A program made the position numbers and the translations under genes. A DNA stretch of 64,000 nt. It comes from JBBIRG01 sp964410965. Lineage in GTDB: Bacteria > CLD3 > SB21 > JBBIRG01. The notes beneath the pieces are model-generated. The model saw only the letters and a list, made by a program, of their open reading frames with translations. It searched no databases and was not told the origin of the DNA. Position 1 is the first letter of the stretch; every line of letters starts with the position of its first letter. The DNA is taken from contig CAYPIY010000004.1 of NCBI GenBank assembly GCA_964410965.1, positions 306,220 through 370,219 of the forward strand. The letters are read 5' to 3'. Positions 35,344 through 43,733 of this stretch are shown here, piece by piece.

Positions 35344-35967
35344 TTACTTAGATTCTAATAATTCGTTAATTTGGTCCAAAAAATCGCTTTTATTGTTGAA
35401 TAACATTCCAACTTTAACATTTGAACTATCTGAGATTACTTTTATTTCTCCTGTAAATAAATAATCAAACATTCTTTTAAAATCTGAATTATTTATTTCA
35501 AACATAAGTATTTTCCTGTTACAAATAAAAAAATACTCTATTCTCATTGAGCGTGTAATTATTGAATCATAAGGGGCTAAGGCTTCAGAGAAAAAATTAT
35601 ATTTCCAATCTAACATTAACCTAGAAAGTTTCTTACCAAAATCCGTCTTTATTAAGCTGCTATGAGAAATAAACATGTCTTCAGCGCCTAATCCTTCTAA
35701 AAGATAAAGATCATTATCTTTCAATTTATACTCACAACCTTTAAAATCTTTCTTCGTCTTTTGTTTATAAGACAATACTTTCAAAGAAGAACCAATACTC
35801 TCCATGAATGTACCTTCATTTTTCCTGCATTGATTTTTTACAACATAATGAAGTACACCACTTATTTCTTGTACGCCAATAAAATCTGTCCTAATTAAAT
35901 CAAATTTATGTTGTGCACATAAATAACAATTAAAAATTATTAAATTTAAAAATAAATATTTTACCAT
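35344..35967 (-). CDS. Putative exported immunity protein for tip B4 (I4)
   Basis: A 207-residue protein not recognised as a family. The N-terminus VKYLFLNLIIFNCYLCAQ is a hydrophobic export signal with Cys near the cleavage point. The rest is mixed alpha/beta with many Lys/Asp. Its ATG overlaps the stop of the B4 tip gene by one base (TAATG), the usual arrangement of a toxin-immunity pair. Strongly AT-rich compared with the Rhs core. Role inferred only from position. Confidence 0.68.
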   Translation of the reverse strand: MVKYLFLNLIIFNCYLCAQHKFDLIRTDFIGVQEISGVLHYVVKNQCRKNEGTFMESIGSSLKVLSYKQKTKKDFKGCEYKLKDNDLYLLEGLGAEDMFISHSSLIKTDFGKKLSRLMLDWKYNFFSEALAPYDSIITRSMRIEYFFICNRKILMFEINNSDFKRMFDYLFTGEIKVISDSSNVKVGMLFNNKSDFLDQINELLESK

Positions 35968-37289
35968 TATTCGTTATCTTTCTTATCTACATTAATTTTT
36001 CTTCCAAAAAAGATCTCTTTTAAACCTCTTGATGCAAATCCTTTTTTACCCGTGTAGTTACCTGATTGCGAAACTTGAATATGTCTATTTGATTTTCTTA
36101 CACCGTCAATACCATATTCTATCAACTTTTTCACATCACCCTGGGATACAGGATTTTTACCACTTTGCTGCATAGCACTATTATTTCCAAAACCATACTT
36201 ATCAGCTAAAAGCAAAGTATGTCCTATTTCATGAGCGGTGGCATTTTCATTTGCTCGTCCAATAGATAAATCAATCATTCTGTTATCTTTTGTCACTCCA
36301 CCAACAATTGATTTACCATCTTTGGGTGGGTTTTTTGTATCGAATTCATCTGATGAAAGACCTGTTACAGAATTTCCTATAGCATCAAGATTGGCATCAC
36401 CTTTTGCACCTAGATCAGAAGCAACACATGCTTTTAGTTCTATAGATACTGAATACTCAATACCATCTCTTGTAGTATAAGAGCCAGTATAACTATTCCA
36501 TTGTGCAACTGCCCCCGCTGTCATTTGCTGTGCATCTCCTTGACTTTGGCTAATATAGTAATTTGCTGATATAACAATTGTTTTGGCATCATGATCAACT
36601 TTAATTCCAAAATCTCTACCGTCAAAGTCAACAAATAATATTGGATTATTATTAGAATAATGATAGGGTGATAAAGAAGGATATTTCTCAGCTAATGGAT
36701 CTTTCGTTGTCCATCTTCCAATATCGGCATTATAATATCTGGCTCCAAAATAATCTAATCCAATTTCGATATCTCTTTCTTTTCCGGTATACTTTTCTTT
36801 TGGAGTATTTTGAGAATAACCTGATCGGGATTCCTTCCCGAACGGATAGTAATCGCTCCAACTGTCAACTTGTCCGGATTCATTGAGCACGACACGTATG
36901 GAACCCAGATGGTCGGAGAGATAATAATAGCGTTTATCCCCATAACCCTGAGCTTGTCCAACCGCTAACAGCGAACCGCCCGCGTCAAGTCTCGACGTAC
37001 TGCGAAGCTCTGCAGTATCTTTCGCGGTTACAGTCCAGTTGGTACTTCCGGTGTTCAGCACGGCTTTATTCAGGAACGGTTTCAGTTTCCCGATCAACCC
37101 GTTTCCATAAATGTTATAATGATCCAATTGTCCGTTCCGGTATTCCGCCAAAACATTACTGCCGTTGCGTATGTAAATACATTGTTCCAATGTAGCTTCG
37201 TTTTTCTTTATTGTTTTCTTCGTCCGTTGTCCACCCGCATCGTAGGCATATTCAATCGTAGTATCATTTCTGGTAACTTTTACCGGCAT
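35967..37289 (-). CDS. Orphan Rhs core-tip cassette with HEIGH zinc-protease-like tip (B4)
   Basis: A 440-residue open frame that starts inside the Rhs core (homology reaches back to about 37305 as FDYGNMPVKV) and continues through GARYYNADIGRW and PYHYSNNNPILFVDFDGRD into a tip of about 215 residues. The tip contains ATAHEIGHTLLLADKYG: HExxH plus a downstream Asp at the third-ligand position, the pattern of snapalysin-like metzincin relatives. No signal peptide, repeats or promoter precede the core, so it is probably a silent cassette usable by recombination into a full-length gene. It lies about 50 bases after the end of I3. Confidence 0.78.
   Translation of the reverse strand: MPVKVTRNDTTIEYAYDAGGQRTKKTIKKNEATLEQCIYIRNGSNVLAEYRNGQLDHYNIYGNGLIGKLKPFLNKAVLNTGSTNWTVTAKDTAELRSTSRLDAGGSLLAVGQAQGYGDKRYYYLSDHLGSIRVVLNESGQVDSWSDYYPFGKESRSGYSQNTPKEKYTGKERDIEIGLDYFGARYYNADIGRWTTKDPLAEKYPSLSPYHYSNNNPILFVDFDGRDFGIKVDHDAKTIVISANYYISQSQGDAQQMTAGAVAQWNSYTGSYTTRDGIEYSVSIELKACVASDLGAKGDANLDAIGNSVTGLSSDEFDTKNPPKDGKSIVGGVTKDNRMIDLSIGRANENATAHEIGHTLLLADKYGFGNNSAMQQSGKNPVSQGDVKKLIEYGIDGVRKSNRHIQVSQSGNYTGKKGFASRGLKEIFFGRKINVDKKDNE
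36886..37244. repeat. 359-bp identical Rhs-core block (copy in B4)
   Basis: Second copy of the block at 34847-35205. Identity ends at a single A/G difference in the codon after GGTGTCCACCCGCATC-like sequence on the plus strand. Confidence 0.85.
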
Positions 37290-37339
37290 ATTTCCATAGT
37301 CGAAAATTATAAATAATGTTGTAGATACGTATATTGCAC

Positions 37340-37972
37340 TTATTTTTTTAAAAATATTTTAAGAGTTCCAATAGCAAAACGATTTAAATGTTCATTGAAG
37401 AAATATCCATCTTTCTCATTATCAAATGTTATGTATTTTCCATACTTATCCTTAATAAAAGTAATGTGAATTTTATCTATTTCAAAAAAACAACTAGCAT
37501 GAAAAGAGATGTATATTGTTGATGTATTATTTATTTTTTCAAAATAATCATCAATTATATCACATTCCATTAACTTTGTATTGTCAAACGATATTTGATC
37601 AATTATCATTTTGTATTTTGTTGAAAACCTTTTTTTAGGGCCTAATATAGATGCCTTATATGATATATACCCAATTTGGTATTCATAATCACCACCAAAA
37701 TATATTAGTGAATGTTTCTTATTTAATTTAGCAATTCCACATACATTTGTATCACATGGCCATAAAATCAAAACATCTTTTTTACCTTCATTTACAATTG
37801 TATAATCAATAGTAATTGTATCATTAGTTTTATATATACTATCAGCTATTTCTAAACTATATTTAACATCATTTATTTTATGAGAAATACATTTCTGCTG
37901 TTTCTGACAAAAAGAATTGGAAGTATGAATAAGTAAAATAAAAATTTGAAATGTTATTAATGATGTTTTCAT
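37340..37972 (-). CDS. Putative exported immunity protein for tip B3 (I3)
   Basis: A 210-residue protein with a clear signal peptide (MKTSLITFQIFILLIHTSNSF, then CQKQQ; Cys near the cleavage site). The mature part looks all-beta, with ADSIYKTNDTITIDYTIVNEGKKDV resembling an immunoglobulin-like or BsuPI-type fold. It overlaps the B3 stop by ATGA. Immunity role inferred from position and the array pattern. Confidence 0.68.
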   Translation of the reverse strand: MKTSLITFQIFILLIHTSNSFCQKQQKCISHKINDVKYSLEIADSIYKTNDTITIDYTIVNEGKKDVLILWPCDTNVCGIAKLNKKHSLIYFGGDYEYQIGYISYKASILGPKKRFSTKYKMIIDQISFDNTKLMECDIIDDYFEKINNTSTIYISFHASCFFEIDKIHITFIKDKYGKYITFDNEKDGYFFNEHLNRFAIGTLKIFLKK

Positions 37973-40131
37973 TTTTTTATTCTCCCCCCAACTGATGTCT
38001 TATCATCACCACCAAAAAAACCTTGTTTGTTTGTCTCTTTATGTGCTTCATCATAAAATTTGCCTTCAATTGTTCTAATTTTTTGTTCAATAAATTCGTG
38101 ACTCGTAATTACATCAGTTTCTGCTTTGCTTTCAGTACTTGTTTTACTGTCTTTATAGAAATATTCAACATTTGTTTTTATTTCAACATAACCTTGAAAT
38201 GATTCAAATCCTGTTGGCATTTTATCAGACTTGACACTAGCATTTCTTGGTGTTATAGATCTATTAATAGGTAATAACCTAGAACTTTTTCCATCTGCTT
38301 TAATAAAATTAAATGCTATTTTATTTTTTGATTTGTCCATAGATATTAAGGCGTCTAAAACTTTATTACCCCCTTCGTATTCTTTTTCATCTATTGTTAA
38401 GTCTCCACTTTCTTTATCATACGTCACTCTCCCTTGTGTTTTTTCGTCTCCACCAGCTTTTCCAATCGATTCTTTGATCTTTTTTAAGCCGTCTTCTCGT
38501 TCACCATAAATTTTTATTTCATCACCATTTTTATCAATATACCTGATTGGATTATTACCAGCATACTGATATTGTGTTAAATGTGGAAATTTTTCTGCAA
38601 AACGGTCTCTTGAAATAAACCTTCCAATTACCGGGTTATAATACCTTGCTCCAAAATAATTCAAACCAATCTCATCATCAAACTGTTTACCGGAGAATCC
38701 TTCCTTCGGTTCATTAATATTACTCATGGAACGGCTTTCAAGTCCGAATGGGTAAAAATCTGTGTATGCGATTACATTTCCAGAATCATTCAAAACAACT
38801 CTTACACTCGAAAGATGATCGCTTAAATAAAATATCCGTTTATCATACACTGCTGACGATACACCCGCGTCAATCCTTGAATTAGCATCAATCCTTGAAT
38901 TGTCGGTAATAGATACTGTATCTTTGGCCTGAATATTTCTATTTGAAATATTTTGATTATGAATATTTACCGTTTTCAATACAGGTATCAATTTTCCGAT
39001 TAAATCATTTCCATAAATATTATAATGATTCAACTGTGTAGAATCATATTCAGCTATTGTTTTGTCGCCTAATCCTCGAATGTAAAATGTTTTATTAAGA
39101 ATATTTCCATTCTTTTTTAATGTTTTCTTTATACGCTGCCCACCCGCATCGTAGGCATATTCAATCGTAGTATCATTTCTGGTAACTTTTACCGGCATAT
39201 TTCTGTAATCATAATTGAAATTGCCCTTGGTATTATCTGAAATCATATTTCCGTTAACGTCATAAGTATAACTGGCTGAAATGCCGCCGCTGACCGATAA
39301 AAGACGATTCGGCTTATTCTGATCATAGGTATAACTGATCGCGTTTTGCGTGCCTCTGGTCAACGTCTGAATATTCCCGTTAGCGTCGAAATTAATGCTC
39401 CTTTCGGAATATACATGATTCGCAGTCCATGTGCAAGTACCGGAAAATTCCTTAAACACAGCGTCTTTCAGGCGGTTGGCTCCGTCATACGTAAACGCAT
39501 ATCCGTCTAATCCTTGTCCGTTGCCCGCGGTCTGCCACATCACCCAGCGGATATTGCCGTTATACTGAGCCGTCGTTCCCGCGCCGATGTCGCAACTGTT
39601 ATCATCATAACCCAGATTCATCGCGAATTTATCCGCGCCCATATTCGCCACATCGTTTATGGATTTCAGCCAGTCACGTATCGTATAACTGTAATCCACG
39701 GACTGTATGTTATTTCCTAATTGCATCTTTTTCACCTTGCCGCCGTAATTGTCGTCGTAGTCGTACACGGCTTCGCGCTTGGCGGTGACTATGCTGTTCG
39801 TTCGGTTCGTGAACACCGTATCTAATCTGCCCATCGCGTCATATTTGAACCATTGATACAGGCTCTCGTTCGCGTCCTGCAGCTGATACGACTGTTTGAG
39901 CAGTTTGCCCGCCGCGTCATAAATGTACTGAATTTTTTTGGTTTGCGCAAGTTCGGGAATATACGTCCACTTCGTTTTCACCCGCCCGTACGCGTCGTAC
40001 GTGTAGGCTTCCTCAGTCCATGTGTTCGTGTTCGGGTCGAGTATCTTGCTCCTCGTGAGCCTCGTTTTTGAACAACTGCCTGAAGTATCGCTTGAACTCA
40101 GCGTGATCTGCCAGCCGGAGCCGTATTCGAA
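37969..40131 (-). pseudogene. 5'-truncated Rhs gene with variable tip (B3)
   Basis: Homology to B1/B2 starts abruptly at about 40131 (FEYGSGWQITLSSSD, compare SYGSGWLIPLSGAD in B2), directly after the stop codon of the winged-helix gene and in that gene's frame, so the first half of the gene has been cut away. The longest ORF with a start is 37969-39981 (GTG, 670 residues). It carries YD repeats, the core (YLSDHLSSVRVVL, GLNYFGARYYNPVIGRF, QYAGNNPIRYIDKNGDE) and a unique tip of about 185 residues rich in Lys/Glu with a TSHEFIEQKIRTIEG helix near the end. The tip is not recognised; SHEFIE lacks the full zinc HExxH pattern. Confidence 0.78.
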
Positions 40132-40917
40132 TTAAATAAATAGTGACGTGCCTTTTTCCGTCAACATGTAATAGCCGTTATTCTTACTCCCCCTGAATGT
40201 GATCCAACCGGCATCGCGCAGCATTTTAACGTCGCGCTGAATCGTCTGGCGGGAGACGCCGCATGACGATCCGAGACCGCCTGCTGTGTATTTTCCTTTT
40301 TCCCGGATCAACGTCAAAATACGAACGAGGCGTTTGGGTACATACTCATAATAAAATTCACCCGGGAAAGCAGCGTCAACCGTCTCACGAATCCTGTTTA
40401 AAGTCTCAATTGTGATCTGTGTTGACTCAGGATTGAACTCTTTTGGTTCACCAATCAACCCTGATGACCCAAAATTGGACGATGATGACTCACATTTTGA
40501 CATCAATAACTCATTGTTGTTCTTTTTTTGTCCATCTTTGAGCCATGATGACTCAATATTTGTCATCGATGACTCACTATTGGACTTAAACTGTTCATAT
40601 TTGAGCTTTGATGACTCAATATTGGTTTTCAGTGGTTCATCAATCCTGTTTGTTGACTCATGATAGATCTTCGAGTGACCAATAAAGTCTTTTATTGACT
40701 CAATACCGGTCTTTAATCCATGTATTTCGTGCAAAAAATGATCGTAAATGGATTTCAATGACTCAAGATGGAGTTTGAAAGCCTCATGTTCGATGGTAAC
40801 GGCATCGGTCTTAAGGACTAACGCGTCGATCTTGCGGTTGAGCGATTCAAGTTCCTCTGACCGGAAACCGGGTTTTATCGTTTTTTTATTAGCGGGTTTT
40901 TTTTGTTTTCGATTCAT
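40132..40917 (-). CDS. Winged-helix protein with heptad-repeat region
   Basis: A 261-residue protein. The basic N-terminus (NRKQKKPANKKTIKPG) is followed by a coiled-coil-like region in which the dipeptide ES recurs at spacings of 21, 14, 14, 14, 7, 21 and 21 residues, an exact seven-residue period (units such as LKTGIES, LKTNIES, SMTNIES, LMSKCES). The C-terminal 80 residues form a winged helix: YVPKRLVRILTLIREKGKYTAGGL then SCGVSRQTIQRDVKMLRDAGWITFRG, like DeoR/ArsR-type domains. The ATG at 40917 has AGGA upstream and is preferred to 40944. It ends where truncated Rhs gene B3 begins. Possibly a regulator or DNA-binding factor of the array (inference). Confidence 0.72.
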   Translation of the reverse strand: MNRKQKKPANKKTIKPGFRSEELESLNRKIDALVLKTDAVTIEHEAFKLHLESLKSIYDHFLHEIHGLKTGIESIKDFIGHSKIYHESTNRIDEPLKTNIESSKLKYEQFKSNSESSMTNIESSWLKDGQKKNNNELLMSKCESSSSNFGSSGLIGEPKEFNPESTQITIETLNRIRETVDAAFPGEFYYEYVPKRLVRILTLIREKGKYTAGGLGSSCGVSRQTIQRDVKMLRDAGWITFRGSKNNGYYMLTEKGTSLFI

Positions 40918-41098
40918 GATTATTCCTGATGGTTGATCACTCAAATTATAATCAATAGGATTTTAAAATCAAAGTAAAATGAAATAATGGATTAAAAGAA
41001 TTGAAACAAGGAATAATGCCATACTTTATTTCCTTAGTCTGTTTTTTGAAGAGGTCGGATTTCTCTCCGTTCTTTTTGCAGGATTTATTAATAAATCA

Positions 41099-41122
41099 CA
41101 CCACTTAGGCGAATAGGGCGGA
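41099..41122. repeat. Palindromic element, right half only
   Basis: CACCACTTAGGCGAA followed by TAGGGCGGA matches the right arm of the elements at 33300-33323 and 47677-47700. The left arm is missing, as if the element had been broken by the insertion or deletion that placed the ATPase-nuclease gene here. Confidence 0.7.
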
Positions 41123-41206
41123 CTCCCTTAGTCGATGGCAAGCGAAGTGCCTGTCCGCCTCTGGTGGAGGGAGCGCGAGAACAAAGCGAAGACAACGCAA
41201 AAAAAA

Positions 41207-41234
41207 GCCGCTCATGCCTTAAAGCATGGGCGGC
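41207..41234. terminator. Hairpin terminator
   Basis: GCCGCTCATGC-CTTAAA-GCATGGGCGGC, an 11-bp stem (one G-U/T-G pair) preceded on the plus strand by eight A, which is a T-run for minus-strand transcripts. It fits a rho-independent terminator of the gene at 41304-43058. Confidence 0.8.
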
Positions 41235-41250
41235 TTACGCTTTCACTTAC

Positions 41251-41275
41251 GCCCTCTCAACGAAGTTGTGAGGGC
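41251..41275. terminator. Second hairpin behind the ATPase-nuclease gene
   Basis: GCCCTCTCAAC-GAA-GTTGTGAGGGC, an 11-position stem with one T/T mismatch, 29 bases past the stop codon at 41304. Together with the neighbouring hairpin it isolates the gene from the array downstream. Confidence 0.6.
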
Positions 41276-41303
41276 GATCAGTTCAAGTTTAGATATCATT
41301 ACC

Positions 41304-43058
41304 CTAAACTGTTTTTAATTCAGCAACAAGCCAATCAAGTAAAGTTCTCGCATTACTTAAAACATCCGCATAAGATAAGAATTTAACATCGGGCCGCTCA
41401 TTTAGTGATGAAATTGTCTTATCTACTTTACCACCTATAACCATAATTTCAATTTTCTGATTGTGTAAATATTCATTTAATTCATCACGGTAAATTAGCG
41501 CTTGGCTTTCAGCTTCTCGTCCGACTGAATCCTTCGGTTTTTTAAACTCAATTAATAAATATTTACGGGTAATATCTTGGGACAATAATAAATCAGGCCG
41601 TTTAGTTGCTCGATTTCCTGTGTATTTCTTATCTAAATATTTATCGATAGTAGTTTTCAAACTCTGGTTTGATGACATTAAAGAATATTCATGTCCAAAT
41701 AACCATAAATTATTTTCTAATGCTTTATGAATATGTTTTTCTTCTGACTTAGTGTCATCAATAATTATTTGACACATATCCAAGAATTTCAACCTATTTG
41801 TTGCCTGTCTTGCTATTAACGCCAAATCTACTAAACCAAAATCGTTCAATGTGTCTGCAAATAGTTCTATTTCGTGATCTTTAGCATCGTCTATATGTTG
41901 CAGCACGGTATAGTATTCATCTTTTTCAAGCGCATCCATTACAACCGATATAACCGTTTGAACTTTTTCATCACTCTCATCAAAGAATTTTCCAATAACT
42001 CTTTCTAAAGCCAGTTTTGCAAAAACCCTTTTGTGTTCAGGCAACCTTTCGAGTTGTCGATTAATCTCTTTTTGGTGACGAGCCTTAGCTAAATTAACTT
42101 CAACCGTGTATTTTTCCTTTATGGCTTTCTCAAGGATTGGACTCACATATTCGCATACCTTTTCATAGGCTTGGCTATTTTCAATAATTGCTCCTCCATC
42201 TGCAGTTACATCTTGTAAAAGCCCATTAACGTGAATCTCGCCATAAATTCGTTTGGTCAATTTTGTGGGTATGTGTTCCGCTTCATTAACGCCAAAGTAA
42301 TCAGGTCTACCAACAAACTTTTCATTTACTTTGATGGCGATACCTGACTGTTTTAATGGTTTTTCGGACACTGTAAAAACTAATTTCACAGGTCCAACGC
42401 CAGGAATATTTTTTTCTTCACAATAAGTTTCGCCTGGGATTGATTCGATTCCTACACGTTCACCATCGACAATTATTGATATACCTTGTTCATGTCCATA
42501 ATCCCTAACTAGTGTTTGTCTTAATTTTTCACCGTTAGGAAAAATCAGATTCTGATTTAAGCTTGTCAATGTGATTAACGTTCCATGTTCGTTTATTGGG
42601 CAATCATCAATTGTAATAGGAAGATCAACATTTTCAAGATCACTTCGGGATTTTAATAGTTCATCTTTTGTAATTGAAATTGAAGTTTTCTTACCTCGTG
42701 CTTTGCTTTCGACAGTCATTTGGCTAGCACACATCAATCCTGCAAATTTACCTATTCCTTTTCTCCCTTTAACCAAGCGTTTTTTCTGTATTGTTCTTTC
42801 ACCTTTTCTACTAGTGCGGTCACTTGCAATAACAAGGTATTCTGTTTTTATTTCACGATCTGTCATACCTGAACCGTCATCTGATATGATTATAGGATCG
42901 CTTGTCATCGGTTTTGGTAAAATAATTGTTACATTCTCCGCATCAGCATCCCAAGCGTTATCTACAAGTTCTTTAATGGCTTGCTCCGATGAACGATAAT
43001 TTTCTCCAAGTAATGCCGCAAGTTTTGTATCTACTCTAAAATTTGCAGTATCTTTCAT
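41304..43058 (-). CDS. GHKL ATPase fused to PD-(D/E)XK nuclease, putative defence protein
   Basis: A 584-residue protein. Residues about 1-330 form a GHKL (Hsp90/MutL-type) ATPase: N-box EQAIKELVDNAWDADA, G1 ISDDGSGM, G2 GRKGIGKFAGL, and GTLITL. Residues about 330-470 are helical. The C-terminal 110 residues look like a PD-(D/E)XK nuclease: RPDLLLSQ (Asp), then KYLLIEFKKPK (E-x-K) and a following helix EAESQALIYRDEL with Gln-Ala, as in Shedu/DUF4263-type and related nucleases. Such fusions occur in defence islands and among restriction-associated genes. Its own terminators and lower GC content suggest an insertion into the Rhs array. Activity against phage or plasmids is inference. Confidence 0.8.
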   Translation of the reverse strand: MKDTANFRVDTKLAALLGENYRSSEQAIKELVDNAWDADAENVTIILPKPMTSDPIIISDDGSGMTDREIKTEYLVIASDRTSRKGERTIQKKRLVKGRKGIGKFAGLMCASQMTVESKARGKKTSISITKDELLKSRSDLENVDLPITIDDCPINEHGTLITLTSLNQNLIFPNGEKLRQTLVRDYGHEQGISIIVDGERVGIESIPGETYCEEKNIPGVGPVKLVFTVSEKPLKQSGIAIKVNEKFVGRPDYFGVNEAEHIPTKLTKRIYGEIHVNGLLQDVTADGGAIIENSQAYEKVCEYVSPILEKAIKEKYTVEVNLAKARHQKEINRQLERLPEHKRVFAKLALERVIGKFFDESDEKVQTVISVVMDALEKDEYYTVLQHIDDAKDHEIELFADTLNDFGLVDLALIARQATNRLKFLDMCQIIIDDTKSEEKHIHKALENNLWLFGHEYSLMSSNQSLKTTIDKYLDKKYTGNRATKRPDLLLSQDITRKYLLIEFKKPKDSVGREAESQALIYRDELNEYLHNQKIEIMVIGGKVDKTISSLNERPDVKFLSYADVLSNARTLLDWLVAELKTV

Positions 43059-43115
43059 AGTTTATATTCGATTCAAAAAATGAAAGCAGGTAAAATTATT
43101 TATGTTATTGCTATA

Positions 43116-43733
43116 TCACCATTTTGTGGGATTTATCTTATTTCCTTCTATTACTTCAAACCCAGTCATTGTAATTTTAAACTTATTTTTAGATTGTCTT
43201 TCTAAAGACCGATCTTGACGATTATCTAAATTATATTTGTAACCAAAAAATTCTTGAGTCATGATTAAATTTTTATCTATCTCACATTTTCCTGTTAATT
43301 CATAACCACCGCCATCAAATATTTGTAATAGAACCGCATGATCAATAATATTAAAATTCTTAGCGTTATATATTACAATATCAAAATAAATTTCTAATGC
43401 ACCTTTTGCGCCTGATTTTTCATATATTATTCCAATTAGACTGTCATTGTAAATCGGGCATTGGTAATAATAAAACTTATAAGGTTTAATATTATTTGAA
43501 TGCTTTTTTTTGTCTATAAATCTTTCTATCAGACTGTCAGGAATTTCAATTTTATCAAAAGAGTAATATCGCAGACTATCCGAATCACTTAAAGCAAAAG
43601 GCAATTCAGTTCTTGAAAATTTCGAAATAAATTTATCGATATCGCTGTTTTTTATCTGTTGTGCTGTAAAACAGCTGAAAAGAGATAAACAAAATATTAT
43701 AATCATATTATTACTGCTTTTTTTCTTCTTCAT
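43116..43733 (-). CDS. Putative immunity lipoprotein for tip B2 (I2)
   Basis: A 205-residue protein with a lipoprotein signal (IIIFCLSLFSC; lipobox LFSC), so envelope-anchored. No family recognised; the mature part contains YYYQCPIYNDSLIGIIYE and VLLQIFDGGGYELTGK. It overlaps the end of B2 by 23 bp; a second ATG at 43706 lies two bases after the B2 stop. Position directly behind an NlpC/P60-type toxin tip and envelope location fit protection against a periplasmic peptidoglycan hydrolase (inference). Confidence 0.7.
   Translation of the reverse strand: MKKKKSSNNMIIIFCLSLFSCFTAQQIKNSDIDKFISKFSRTELPFALSDSDSLRYYSFDKIEIPDSLIERFIDKKKHSNNIKPYKFYYYQCPIYNDSLIGIIYEKSGAKGALEIYFDIVIYNAKNFNIIDHAVLLQIFDGGGYELTGKCEIDKNLIMTQEFFGYKYNLDNRQDRSLERQSKNKFKITMTGFEVIEGNKINPTKW

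Larger units (their letters stand above)
40945..41303. other. Intergenic region with repeat fragments and hairpins
   Basis: No gene. It holds a half copy of the palindromic element (CACCACTTAGGCGAA at 41099-41113, then TAGGGCGGA), the motif CCTGTCCGCCTCTGGTGGA at 41150-41168 shared with 33132-33150, and two hairpins just downstream of the ATPase-nuclease gene. Confidence 0.7.

Noticed and set aside
40412..40663. Plus-strand frame rich in DDS repeats
   Set aside because: Antisense of the heptad-repeat coding region; its periodicity derives from the real gene on the minus strand.
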